Shown here: piece by piece, positions 1-9,645 of the stretch
Layout: every line of letters begins with the position of its first letter
How positions within the stretch are numbered: the stretch's first letter is position 1
Assembly (NCBI GenBank): GCA_003116975.1
Contig: BGKB01000038.1
Coordinates: 186,001 to 250,000, forward strand
From: Aurantiochytrium sp. KH105
Lineage: Eukaryota; Sar; Bigyra; Thraustochytrida; Thraustochytriidae
DNA length: 64,000 bases
Direction: 5' to 3'
Made by a program: the position numbers and the translations under genes
Notes under the pieces: model-generated
Databases searched by the model: none
Told to the model about the DNA's origin: nothing
What the model saw: only the letters and a program-made list of their open reading frames with translations

Positions 1-1404
1 GAATGGGTGGCAGCAGCGGATCGTCTCGCCGGGGCGCGGCGCGGGCTCGTCAGCGTGCTTCATGAGATCGACGAGGGCAACCGAGTCCTTGCCGATGAGA
101 CGGTAGACACGCTTCTTTCCAGGCAACGTGGTCTTCTCGAACTCGTTGGAGAGTTTGACACAAGGCTGCCCGTTGCACTCCACGAGCTTGTAGACCATGC
201 CGAGCGCAGGTTGCGCCTGGCAGGTCACCAGGTTGGTGCCAATGCCAAAGGAGTCAATCTCGTGGCCCTGCTTGGACAGCGATTGCAGAACGTCCTCGTT
301 AATGTCGTTGCTCGCCACAATGATAGCCTTCTCAAGACCATATTTTTTGAACATTTGGCGTGCCTGCCGCGAGAGGTACGAGAGATCGCCGCTGTCCAAA
401 CGAATTCCAACAGGCTTTCGTTGGAACTTGTCACGGAGAACAAGTGCCACGCAGATGAAGTTGGGCACACCGCTGTGCAAAGTGTCGTACGTGTCGACGA
501 GCGCGAGAAAAGAATCGGGAAAAGCTTGCGCATAGGCCACAAAGGCCACCAGCTCGGAGGTGTTGGTGTTGGTAAAGCCGAGCTCCTCGCGCTTCTTCTC
601 GACATCCTCCCAAAATTCCTCGTCGCCCATCTTTGTACTCGCCAGGTCGGCGACCGTACGGAAGGAGCTCACAAAGGCGTGCGCGTGGGTGCCCGCCACC
701 CCAACGTTGAAGAGTTTGCCAGCCAAAAGGTTGCTTGTGCCATCGAATCCTCCGACGCAAGCGTAGCGACTGGCCGTCATGGCGCCGTCCGGGCCTTGGG
801 CGCGCCGCAGTCCAAACTCGAGGAGTTTCTTGTCCGCGCCGGCCGCCAGGCGCATGCGCTGAGCATTCGTCGCGATGAGTGAGGAGAAGTTGGTCAAGTT
901 CAGAAGCGTGGTCTCCAGCAGCTGGCAAATTCCGAGCGGGCCCTCCACGCGGATCAAAGGGAGGCGCGGGAACACCACGGAGCCCTCCTCCATCGAGTGG
1001 AGGGTTACCTTGGAGGTGTCCACGTCAGCGAGCCATTCCAGAAATTTGGGGTCGCAGTTGGGCAAAACAGTCTCCAAATATTCGATGTCGGATTTGGAGA
1101 ACTCGAAGGAGCTCACAAAGCGGAGGACCTCTTCGAGTCCGCAAAAGAGGGTGAACTCGCCCTGAAAGGGATTCTTGCGGAAGAAGAGCTCAAAGACCGC
1201 GTGCTCTTCGTGGCGGTTCGCCTTCCAGTACGCGTAACACATGGTCACTTGGTACATGTCTGTCAGCAACGGCGTCACCAAGGAGTTGTACGGCACAAAG
1301 CCATGCTGCCTCGACATGGGGCTGTTCGGCTGCGGCTTCTTGGGCAAATTGTCCAGTTTGAGCCCCGCTGGAGTTGGCGTCGACGACGAATCGCTCTGCG
1401 ACAT
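1..1404 (-). CDS. NAPRT: Nicotinate phosphoribosyltransferase, C-terminus cut by the window edge
   Basis: The enzyme makes nicotinate mononucleotide from nicotinate and PRPP with ATP, the first step of the Preiss-Handler route to NAD, in the cytosol. The frame opens at an ATG ending at 1404 and stays open for 468 codons to the edge. Human NAPRT is about 538 residues, so the last 70 or so are missing. The N-terminal substrate region reads PLLTDMYQVTM near residue 45. The family signature LLEFGLRRAQGPDG lies at about 194-207. GTHAHAFV at 238-245 matches the loop with the catalytic histidine, most likely His242. The first 35 residues are Ser/Pro-rich and not conserved. It is divergent from the MFS transporter across a 2-kb gap. 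The family call is firm; the 3' end cannot be seen. Confidence 0.93.
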   Translation of the reverse strand, partial: MSQSDSSSTPTPAGLKLDNLPKKPQPNSPMSRQHGFVPYNSLVTPLLTDMYQVTMCYAYWKANRHEEHAVFELFFRKNPFQGEFTLFCGLEEVLRFVSSFEFSKSDIEYLETVLPNCDPKFLEWLADVDTSKVTLHSMEEGSVVFPRLPLIRVEGPLGICQLLETTLLNLTNFSSLIATNAQRMRLAAGADKKLLEFGLRRAQGPDGAMTASRYACVGGFDGTSNLLAGKLFNVGVAGTHAHAFVSSFRTVADLASTKMGDEEFWEDVEKKREELGFTNTNTSELVAFVAYAQAFPDSFLALVDTYDTLHSGVPNFICVALVLRDKFQRKPVGIRLDSGDLSYLSRQARQMFKKYGLEKAIIVASNDINEDVLQSLSKQGHEIDSFGIGTNLVTCQAQPALGMVYKLVECNGQPCVKLSNEFEKTTLPGKKRVYRLIGKDSVALVDLMKHADEPAPRPGETIRCCHPF

Positions 1405-2433
1405 GGTGTGCTTGGCGAGCGGCCTCCTTTCTCGAAGTCAAACACGCTCTCTTTCTCTCTCTCTTGAGGGCGTGCGCGCGCGCGCGCGTGCAAAGGTCGA
1501 TCGCTGCTCCTCGGACGCTGTCCCCTTCTTTCCCCCCTTCGTCCCCTAGCCGCTCTCGACTGCGCTGTGCTTGCACACGCACTCCACGTCTGGCGCCGCC
1601 CTAGTTTCGCTTTTGCCCTCTTCGCTTTTGCCCTCTTTGCTTGCTTTTCGCTTTGCAATGCACTTGTGCACGGCCGTCTTTACATTATTTTATTTTCCCG
1701 TGGCAAGTTCTCGCCGGATTCTCTGCTGGCTGTTGGCTGCTGCTGGTTATCGTTTACATCGCCAACAATCGCCGGAAAGGCGAAAGGGTTCCGCACAGAG
1801 AGGAAAGCAGTCTAGCGCGTTCTCCGTGCCGCCAAAGTTGACGGTGAGTCAGAGGCATCACCAGCCAGGGGAACCCCATTACTGACGGAGGCATTATTCG
1901 TGGTGGATGACTGACTCAATGAATCATAATAACTTATGTGGTGAGACGACTTTCATCCCTTGATAGTAGGGCCCGGGCTGATAAGAGGTGAAGAGGCTGA
2001 CTGATGATTACACGTCAAGGGAAGCAGCAAGAGCGCCACGAGTGATGTAGACGGTATCTCCACTCCTCTCCATCTTACTCTTCTTCTCGAAGATCAATAA
2101 GGGATCTGCTCCAACACGGAAGGCATCTTCAAAGAGAGGTGTGCTTCCTTTCAATCGCAGATCGTCAATACGCTTTGTTCGAGATCTGCTGCTGGCTGAG
2201 CGAAGCCCCCCTCTTGCTACCTTGCCGTTCATCTTTCTTCTTGGAAATGCCTGCTGCTGCACTGCTGCAGCACTGCTGCAGACGAGCGGCAGCGGCAGGC
2301 AACCAACAGCATCCAACACCAATTCATGTAACATCGAGGGAACCAGCCCCGCTTCCCTTGCAACAACAACTTTCGCCTTCGCGCATCTTGCTGCACCAGT
2401 CAAGCTACTTCACGTCTCGCAAAGACCAACCAT

Positions 2434-2607
2434 GGCAAGCCAAGCAAAGACCAAGCCAAGCCAAGCAAAAGTCGAGCAAAGTCGGGCAACGCAGCTCAAA
2501 GTCTCACAAAGACGAAGCCAATTTACGCCAAGCAAGATCAAGCCAAGCCAAGCCAAGCCAATTTACGCCAAGCAAGATCAAGCCAAGCCAACAAAGTCCA
2601 AGCCACG
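2434..2607. repeat. AAGCC-type array with a 40-bp tandem duplication
   Basis: Short units of the kind AAGCC and AAGCAAAG follow one another. Within them a unit beginning ATTTACGCC occurs at 2521 and again at 2561, a 40-bp tandem duplication. A related AAGCC run sits at 3255-3285 just before the MFS gene. Confidence 0.85.
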
Positions 2608-2920
2608 CGAAGCGGCTGCGGCTGCGGCTGCGGCTCGCGCGTCGGAGAGAAAGAGGAGGAGGAAGAGTTTCTCCCTGCTCTCGGTGGCACGCCCTGCTCT
2701 CGATGGGTGCGCTCGCACACTCCCGGTCTGGATGCCGAGGGCCGCGCGTCCTAGGCGCTCGCTACCGCGAAGTCTACGCTCGCAGGGATTGGTTCTGCCT
2801 CGGGCATCGTGCCAGGTTGCAGCCTCAGAAAGACAAGAGCACGAGGCCGAAGATGAGATGGCATGGCGCGGCTTGGCGCGGCGTGGCGCGACGCGACTCG
2901 GCGTGGCGCGATGATGGCCA

Positions 2921-2965
2921 GCATCATCATCATCAGCAGCAGCAGCTGTAGCAGCAGCAGCAGGC
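2921..2965. repeat. CAT/CAG trinucleotide repeat
   Basis: Consecutive CAT then CAG triplets form a short microsatellite with a CTGTAG interruption. Confidence 0.8.
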
Positions 2966-3254
2966 TGCGAAAGCTTGGCTGTGCGTGCACAAGCATCGGC
3001 TGCGACGAGAAGGAGGGATGGATGGAAGGAAGACCGCTTCCCCCGCTGCTGGCACAGCGGCGGCGGCGGTCGGGGGTGGGTGCTTGCACGCATCAGCTGC
3101 AGCATCGCGCCACCGGTACGTACTTTAAAGGCGGCGGCGTTAGCTGAAGGGTAGGCTGCGCGCCGGGGGACGCAACTGCAACGAGATCTGGAGCCAAGGT
3201 GAAATGAGCTCGGAAGAGGATGTCAGGTCTCGACAAGCCCAAGCCTTTGCAAAT

Positions 3255-3285
3255 CAAGCCAAGCCAAGCCATGCCAAGCCAAGCC
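3255..3285. repeat. AAGCC pentamer array
   Basis: Tandem AAGCC units with one ATGCC variant lie about 125 bp upstream of the MFS start. Confidence 0.8.
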
Positions 3286-3410
3286 CAAAGCAAACCCGTA
3301 TGAGCATCGCGTCCGGTCGGAGCAAGAACTGGCGGGCATCGAGGTCATCGCCAAAAACTAAGAGTCCTTGCTTCTGAAGAAGGTCATCGATCGACACTGC
3401 AGCAAGCACG

Positions 3411-4904
3411 ATGACTCGAACAAACAACGCCGAAGTGGCGCCTCTGAGCGGCCCGGAGCAAGAGGGTGATGAGATCTGCTGCACGTGCGCGGGACGGACC
3501 TTCACCAAGGCAATGTGGTTCGTCTTTCTTGTCGTGTGCTTGAACATTGTGCTCTTCGCCGACCAGAATCTTCTCGCACCAGCACTCACACCCATCGCGC
3601 GCGAATTTGGCTTTGTGGAGAAATACGCCAACGGCACCGTCATTACGGAATACGATGAGGACCTCGACGCATACCTTGCCGTCGTAGATGGAGACATGCG
3701 CGATCGCAAACTTGTCGGCGACATCACTCTCGCCTTCTTTGTGCTCGGTGGCACGATTTCCCTCATCGTTGGCTATCTCACCGACGTCGTCAACCGCCGC
3801 AACACGCTGGCCGTTGTCATCGTACTTGGTGAGACTTCCTGCCTTGCGACCTATTTCACGACCACCTACTGGGGTCTCTTTGCTACGCGCGCGGCTACCG
3901 GCGTCGCGATCGGAGGTGCAATCCCTCTCATTTATTCGCTTTTTGGCGATCTTTTCTCGGTGAAGAATCGCGGCAAGGCCGTGGCCGCCGCGAGCATCGC
4001 GCAAGGCGCCGGGTCCGGAATCGGCCAAGTTCTTGCAGGCTTGATTATTAATGACGAAGGAACCAATTGGCGCTTGCCCTTTGTTGTCGTGGCCGTGCCC
4101 GCGTACTTTCTCGTCATCATCCTGCTGCTCACTGTCAAGGAACCCGAGCGCGGCACCAAAGAAGAGGCCTTTCAAGATCTCGATGAAGTCAACTATTCCG
4201 AGCGAATTTCGTGGGAGCAGGTCAAGACGCTCCTCAAGACTCCAACCTTTTTGCTCATCCTTCTGCAAGGCATTCCCGCTTCACTGCCGTGGGGTGTCAT
4301 TCAGGGGTATCTCAATGACTATTTGATTGAGGAAAAGGACGTGGACCGCAACCAATCGGGCTTGGTTGTTTTAGGATTTGGCTTTGGAGCCATCCTCGGC
4401 GCCGTTGTCGGTGGCTTTCTCGCGGATCGCCTCGTCGACAAAAAGCGACGGATTCCTGTCGTCATGGGCGTCACTACCACAGTGGGTGCCTTTCCGCTCT
4501 TGGCACTCATCAATGCGGAACCCATGGCGGCCATTGCTTACACTCTCATCGCAATCCCTTCGGGACTCATCATTGGTATCACTGGCTCTGCTGTACGGGT
4601 CATCCTTGTCAACACGATTGCACCAAGTGTGCGCGGAAGCGCCTTCAGCCTCTTTGCGTTGTCTGACGATATCGGCAAGGGTATGGGCGCCTATATCGTG
4701 AGTCTGCTCATTACCGCTGCGGGTTCGCGCGAGGCAGGACTTTCCATTTCTCTTTTGGGCTGGATTATCGGAGCCCTCTTCCACTTTTGTATGGTTTTCA
4801 CCGTTGAAAAGGACTATAAGCGAACGCAGGACCATCTTGCCACAGCGCTCCTTCCGGAGGCTGGCACGTTGGCTGCGGGCAAGCCTGGAAAGCTCCAAAT
4901 TTAA
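3411..4904 (+). CDS. Major facilitator transporter, spinster (SPNS)-like
   Basis: This is a polytopic carrier of 497 residues with about 12 hydrophobic segments, predicted in a lysosomal or plasma membrane. The MFS loop 2-3 motif appears as GYLTDVVNRRNT and its second-half counterpart as GGFLADRLVDKKRR. The opening WFVFLVVCLNIVLFADQN and the general layout resemble spinster proteins, which carry sphingosine-1-phosphate or lysophospholipids in animals. A hydrophilic stretch of about 35 residues between the first two membrane segments may be a luminal loop. The ATG at 3411 is the first in frame. The substrate cannot be read from sequence. S1P lyase elsewhere in the window is only suggestive. 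MFS is certain; the spinster subfamily is likely. Confidence 0.85.
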   Translation: MTRTNNAEVAPLSGPEQEGDEICCTCAGRTFTKAMWFVFLVVCLNIVLFADQNLLAPALTPIAREFGFVEKYANGTVITEYDEDLDAYLAVVDGDMRDRKLVGDITLAFFVLGGTISLIVGYLTDVVNRRNTLAVVIVLGETSCLATYFTTTYWGLFATRAATGVAIGGAIPLIYSLFGDLFSVKNRGKAVAAASIAQGAGSGIGQVLAGLIINDEGTNWRLPFVVVAVPAYFLVIILLLTVKEPERGTKEEAFQDLDEVNYSERISWEQVKTLLKTPTFLLILLQGIPASLPWGVIQGYLNDYLIEEKDVDRNQSGLVVLGFGFGAILGAVVGGFLADRLVDKKRRIPVVMGVTTTVGAFPLLALINAEPMAAIAYTLIAIPSGLIIGITGSAVRVILVNTIAPSVRGSAFSLFALSDDIGKGMGAYIVSLLITAAGSREAGLSISLLGWIIGALFHFCMVFTVEKDYKRTQDHLATALLPEAGTLAAGKPGKLQI

Positions 4905-5214
4905 GTTCGATGGGAGGCATGCGATGGACGATGACAAATTATCACAGTCCATTCATTGATACCATGCACTGCACAGCTTGTGTTTGGTTGGCTGACCTAC
5001 GTGCCGCCGCCCGCTTTTCTTTTTATTTGGCTTGAATGCTCTCGGAGGTGGTGGCGCCCAATTACGGCGAATCCAAGACGGCAACAAGGATAGAAAAGAC
5101 AACATCCTTCAAATGGTTTCCATCCTGCTCATTTTGAGCGTTTCCCCACTTATTTTTTGTTATAACTTATGCAAACAACGTTCACCACTGCATTACATGA
5201 TGATGAATTCACAG
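4905..5214. other. Convergent gap between MFS and hydrolase
   Basis: These 310 bases separate two 3' ends. The sequence is moderately AT-rich, with no gene or notable repeat. Confidence 0.5.
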
Positions 5215-6465
5215 TCAGGACTGCGACTTGAGTCGCCGCGCCGTATAGTCGGCGACATGCGTGAGCGCACTTGTGGCTTCCTGCCGGAAGAGGGGCCACA
5301 ATAGCGGATAAATGTGCGGGGTTTCCTTGCCCGTGTGAAGTTCGACCTCCTTTTGGGCCTCATGGAGCTTTGTCTTGAATCGCATAATGTCGTCGCGAAA
5401 GACCTCGCGCTCTCCAACCGTGAGCATGAGAGGCGGAAGGTGGTCCACCTCAGCGTGAATGGGCGAGATCTGGGGGTGTGTGAGTGCCAGCTCGTGGTTG
5501 CCCGCATAAGAAACGGAAAAGTCGTGCAAGAGCTCAGGGCCGGCGACAAAATCAGTCTCCAAAAACAGCTTGTGCGACTCGCTCTTGACGCCGTGGTCCA
5601 TCCAAGGAGAAAAGAGGACGAGCCCAGAAAGCGCGCCAATACCTTCATGCTTGTCACGGCGAAAGGCGTGCTCCGCGACGCCGAGGGCCAGACCGCCCCC
5701 CGCAGAATCGCCGCCCACCACCACAGATGAAGGCTTCACGCCGAAATCGCCGACAACCGCGTCGTACGCGCGATAGCAGAAATGAAGGTTCTCGGGGAAC
5801 TTGGTCTCCGGCGCCAGAGGATACTCAATCGAAAGAACGCCGCACTTGACGCCGTGTTTCTTCTCCAAAAGCGTCAGGAGCTCTGTGTGCGCCAAAATGT
5901 ACATACCTGCGTTGCCTGTTGCGTATCCACCGCCGTGGTAGTAAAGGATCACCGGGCAGCTCCCGAGCTTCGTGTCCGAGGATTGGGTGATCCAAAGAGC
6001 ATCCTCGCTACCCTTTCCGAGGCCAAGGTCAACGTTGCTTACGTGACCGCCAAAAAGGGGCGCCGCAAGCCGTTGCATGCTCGCATAGCCGTCGATCATG
6101 TTGCGCGAGGCCTTGACATGTCCGATTCTCGCTGAAAACCCGAGGACTTTGACGACGATTTCATCCAAAATGCTCCAATAAGGATGTTCACTCTTGCCCA
6201 GCAAGCGGCGGGCCGCAATTATGCACGTCTTTCGCAAGATGTAGACGGCGCATTGTGCCATATGGATCGAATGTTCATACGTTTTCCGCGACGACTCGAT
6301 CGAATGGTTGTGTACCGCCATCGCTGCAAAGGCGCCCATGGCGATGGCCCACCGCTGTCTGCGCAGCCACCTCGTGATGAGCGCTCCAAAGACCATCCTC
6401 CGCACGGTGTCCAGCATCCCCGACGACGCAGCCACTGGCTTTTCCATCCCTTTGCTCGACGCCAT
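5215..6465 (-). CDS. Alpha/beta hydrolase of the hormone-sensitive-lipase type
   Basis: This is a carboxylester hydrolase of 416 residues, probably acting on an acyl ester or acylglycerol. The oxyanion-hole motif HGGG is at 177-180 and the nucleophile elbow GDSAGG at 252-257, giving Ser254. The likely acid is Asp358 in GEREVFRDD and the likely base His384 in TPHIYPL. This is the order of the HSL/arylacetamide deacetylase branch (alpha/beta hydrolase_3). About 100 residues before the fold contain a hydrophobic stretch, AIAMGAFAAMA, that could bind a membrane. The first ATG is at 6465; an upstream in-frame TTG is ignored. The substrate is unknown. Confidence 0.88.
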   Translation of the reverse strand: MASSKGMEKPVAASSGMLDTVRRMVFGALITRWLRRQRWAIAMGAFAAMAVHNHSIESSRKTYEHSIHMAQCAVYILRKTCIIAARRLLGKSEHPYWSILDEIVVKVLGFSARIGHVKASRNMIDGYASMQRLAAPLFGGHVSNVDLGLGKGSEDALWITQSSDTKLGSCPVILYYHGGGYATGNAGMYILAHTELLTLLEKKHGVKCGVLSIEYPLAPETKFPENLHFCYRAYDAVVGDFGVKPSSVVVGGDSAGGGLALGVAEHAFRRDKHEGIGALSGLVLFSPWMDHGVKSESHKLFLETDFVAGPELLHDFSVSYAGNHELALTHPQISPIHAEVDHLPPLMLTVGEREVFRDDIMRFKTKLHEAQKEVELHTGKETPHIYPLLWPLFRQEATSALTHVADYTARRLKSQS

Positions 6466-7568
6466 AATGAGCAAGTCTTGCGCCCCTGTACTAGCTAGCT
6501 AGCTAGGTAGCTAGCAAGCAAGCAATCAAGGCAGCAGCTGCCCTGCTCAGCGCCCGAATGCTGCTCTCGCTTCCTGCTCTCAACTTTGCAACTCCCGCGT
6601 TATGGTTTTGGGTCTGCTCTGCACTGCAACGCTGTACTGCTCTGCACTGAACTGCACGACGCGCAAAGCCCTGTATAAACACTGTAGTACTGCCTCAGCC
6701 AACGCGCACTTTCGCACGGGTATACTGCCCCGCGCCCTCGCCCTCGCGCGCGAGCCCGGTCTGTCTGCCACGCGCGCAAACACTAGCTCTTGCGTGCCCT
6801 TGCCTGCTCTGCCTCTGCTTGCTCTGCTTGTGTCGCTTGCACGCGCTCCTCCTCCCCTTGCCTCCAAGAGCGTCGCCGCGGGGGCACGCGGGGACTCTGA
6901 ACGGACCTGGCGCGACCTCAGAATCGCTGCCATATATTGCGCGGAGGGGCGTGGGGGACAGATGCGTGTAGGGAGGACACAGAGGTTTGGTATACTCCCC
7001 TCTATGGGACGCGCGACGCCCTGCGCAATCCCAGGGCCAAGAAAGCGAGAGCGAGGGAGGTATGCATCGTGCCGCACCGCCGTTGTTCTGCGCGGGGAAG
7101 ATCAGCACCGTGAGGCTGACGAGAAGATGTGCTCGCTCGCTTGCGCGCCCGCTCGCTTGCCCGCTCCGCTTGTGCTTGCTCGCTTGTGCGGCTGGCATGG
7201 ACGGTGTGACTCATGATGACGACGTGTCGATGTTTACACGAAGTGGCGTATTCGTCCGTTAGACCCATAAAACTATAAAGCAGTGCGGAGAGGAACGGAG
7301 CGTAGATGGTTGAGAAGTCGAGGTGCGTGCAAGGTCTTCGAGGAGCACTTGCATTGTGAGTTGTTGCTGGTCCGAAGCGAGTGAGGAGTGGCGCAGATAA
7401 CACTTGCCTTCATGAATTTTACGCGGCGGAAAAATCGTGAAACAGTATGAAAGACGGACACCTAACGATAGTGACAGACACACAAGCCGTGCACGAGACA
7501 CAAGTGCGGGTGTGCACGGCGCGGACCAGCTAGCAGATAAAAAGATGTGCCAAGACGAGTAAAGCGCC
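6466..7568. other. 1.1-kb divergent intergenic region
   Basis: This presumably holds the hydrolase and TPR-protein promoters. It starts with a CTAG/CAAG tetranucleotide run at 6491-6530, followed by TGCACTGCA-like words around 6618-6660. The rest is pyrimidine-rich on one strand with no supported gene. Confidence 0.5.
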
Positions 7569-9458
7569 ATGGCGAACACCCTGGGAGGGAATCGTCGCAC
7601 AAGCGGCGGGCAGGCATACTCGTCGCTCAAGAGCGGCAAGCTTCGTCCCGTGCTTGGAGGAGATGAACCCGAAGATGAAGCCAAGCGCGAGGAGAAAACT
7701 AACGCAGACCATCTCCGGCTGGACGCAAAGATATCGCACGAGGAAGAACTCGTCGTCGCAGCACCAGAGGATCAACAAAGTGCACTTGCAGCGCAGGAAG
7801 AAAAAGATGCGGCCATCGCATTTGAGGAAAATCTCAAAAGTGACATTGGTCGCGCCCAGAGCGCAGGCCGACAAGCGATCGAGGATGGCGACTTAATCGG
7901 CGCTGTCGCGTGTTACACTGAAGCAATAGAGATGCTCGATGGCGAGGAATATCCAAGATGGAAGGCAAAGCTCCTGCTTCGCCGTGCGCGAACGCATGCG
8001 CTTCGTGGGGGCATGTTTCAATGTATCGATGATGCCGCAGAAGCCGCAGCGCTGGAGCCAACCATGCAAAAGGCTTATGTTCTTCAAGGACACGCATTGC
8101 TTGCAACGCAACAATATGGTCCCGCATCGGAGTGTTTTCGGCGCGGGCTCCGAGACCACCCACACGACGCAGATCTTCGGCAAGGATTCGAAGAGGCTCT
8201 GCGCTGCATTCAGAGCTCCCGGCACAATTTTGTACGATGCAGCGAAGGACCTCAGCTATGCGGGGAAAATTTCGCAGAGGTGACGTGTGGAGATTTCACA
8301 TCGATTGAAGAATCAAATTGGATATGCAATGAGGCGAAACGCGGACTCTCCTTCGACATCAAGGACGTCTTTGATACCGAGAAAGAGCGTCTTCACAAGC
8401 GCGGACTTGACCAGGATCCTTACAATGCGCTCGAAGAACTCGAAGAAATTCTCTCTTTTTTGCATCGGGCTCGCGTCGAGCTCTTCACTCTCTTTTGCGC
8501 ATATCTCAACTTTCCACGTGATGCTCCCACAGCGGATGCTGCGATGAAACTGCTCAACGACAGGAAAGATGCTGCAATGACGGGTTCGGGCAAGGAAAAG
8601 CAAAAGAGGCGCATGCTAGACTTGAGCAACTCGAGTCGCGGCGTAGGCAGCGCGCTGGACCCTCGGCGTATTCCATTAGGACGCTGGACGCGCATGACGG
8701 AAGAGCAATTTTATCACTTCGCCGAGCGACACTTGCTCACTGACAGCTTTGACGAGACTCATGTGGCAAGCGTCTGGGCGCAGATTGTTCAAGACTCTGC
8801 CAGAACGTCCTCACGGAGCGAGCTCGAGACAATTGGATTCCCTAAATTCATAGAGGGCGTTGCGCGTCTTGCGTGCCGTCGCTACCACGCGAGAACCGTG
8901 GACCGCGCCGAACGAGGAGCGCGGACTGTACCCATTTCGCAGCGCTTATTTTATGCATTTGACAAGCACATTCTGGCCTCATCCGAAGTGTATTCAACCT
9001 TGCGGGCGGAAGTTGCTCGCGCGTCTGTCTATGATAATCGTCTTCGTACCAAGTTGCTCAGCGTCCCCAGCACCATTGTGGTTCGCAAGTCGCACGAGCA
9101 CAAGCTTTCCCGCGTGTACGATTATTTTAAGCCGGCAACGGAAGAGGCCATGACGATGCAAGAGCTGCTGGACATGTGTTTGCGGATCCGTCTTGTTGAC
9201 AAACGTGGACGAAATTTGGATGATATCAAGGACGCTGCGGTGGCTGCGATCAGATTCACGGGAGATCTCTCACTCAGATGTATCTCCTTTTCGGACTTTG
9301 GTGACATTCTATTGTTTTGGTGCGATGTACTCTCAAGGGATGCGGATATTGTACCTTTTAATCAGCGTCTTGAAGCCTTTATTTCGGAGCGAATTGTCAA
9401 GCCAGCGCAGCGGCATGCCGGACTCCGTGCGAGCCAGGCGCACCAATCCAAAAAATGA
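7569..9458 (+). CDS. TPR-domain protein with helical C-terminal domains
   Basis: This 629-residue protein is of unknown function. After an acidic, charged N-terminus, residues about 94-200 form roughly three tetratricopeptide helices pairs, for example QAIEDGDLIGAVACYTEAI and AYVLQGHALLATQQYGPASE. That is the arrangement of Hsp70/Hsp90-binding cochaperones, so a protein-protein role is likely. The C-terminal half has two regions of similar shape: one with FPKFIEGVARLACRRY and one with ISFSDFGDILLFWCDVL. They resemble decayed EF-hand-like pairs, although no calcium loop is intact. The ATG at 7569 is preceded by GCC. It converges on the nucleotidase gene with 187 bp between stops. The TPR call is secure; the rest is inference. 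Confidence 0.72.
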   Translation: MANTLGGNRRTSGGQAYSSLKSGKLRPVLGGDEPEDEAKREEKTNADHLRLDAKISHEEELVVAAPEDQQSALAAQEEKDAAIAFEENLKSDIGRAQSAGRQAIEDGDLIGAVACYTEAIEMLDGEEYPRWKAKLLLRRARTHALRGGMFQCIDDAAEAAALEPTMQKAYVLQGHALLATQQYGPASECFRRGLRDHPHDADLRQGFEEALRCIQSSRHNFVRCSEGPQLCGENFAEVTCGDFTSIEESNWICNEAKRGLSFDIKDVFDTEKERLHKRGLDQDPYNALEELEEILSFLHRARVELFTLFCAYLNFPRDAPTADAAMKLLNDRKDAAMTGSGKEKQKRRMLDLSNSSRGVGSALDPRRIPLGRWTRMTEEQFYHFAERHLLTDSFDETHVASVWAQIVQDSARTSSRSELETIGFPKFIEGVARLACRRYHARTVDRAERGARTVPISQRLFYAFDKHILASSEVYSTLRAEVARASVYDNRLRTKLLSVPSTIVVRKSHEHKLSRVYDYFKPATEEAMTMQELLDMCLRIRLVDKRGRNLDDIKDAAVAAIRFTGDLSLRCISFSDFGDILLFWCDVLSRDADIVPFNQRLEAFISERIVKPAQRHAGLRASQAHQSKK

Positions 9459-9645
9459 AACGAATGGGCGCGTGAGTGGCTCGTTCATATGTAAAATACG
9501 GTTTAAACCAACACCAAGTAGAAACGAAACGGACCAGATCTTTGTACGGACGCAAAAAGACAAGGAAAAATAAGGGAACCAGCTTGGGCCGGGCTGAAAA
9601 GAGGAAGAAAAAGAAGTTTAATGAAAATAGGGCCTATCCTCGCCG

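Larger units (their letters stand above)
1405..3410. other. 2.0-kb divergent intergenic region, repeat-rich
   Basis: This lies between the NAPRT and MFS starts and presumably holds both promoters. It contains an alternating GC run near 1477-1492, an AAGCC-type array at about 2434-2607, CAT/CAG trinucleotides at 2921-2965 and a second AAGCC array at 3255-3285. Several short frames are open, but they are built on repeats or begin with non-ATG codons. I see no convincing gene. Confidence 0.6.

Noticed and set aside
2008..2403. 131-codon minus-strand frame in the NAPRT/MFS gap
   Set aside because: It overlaps repeat sequence, shows no domain, and its composition is not gene-like.
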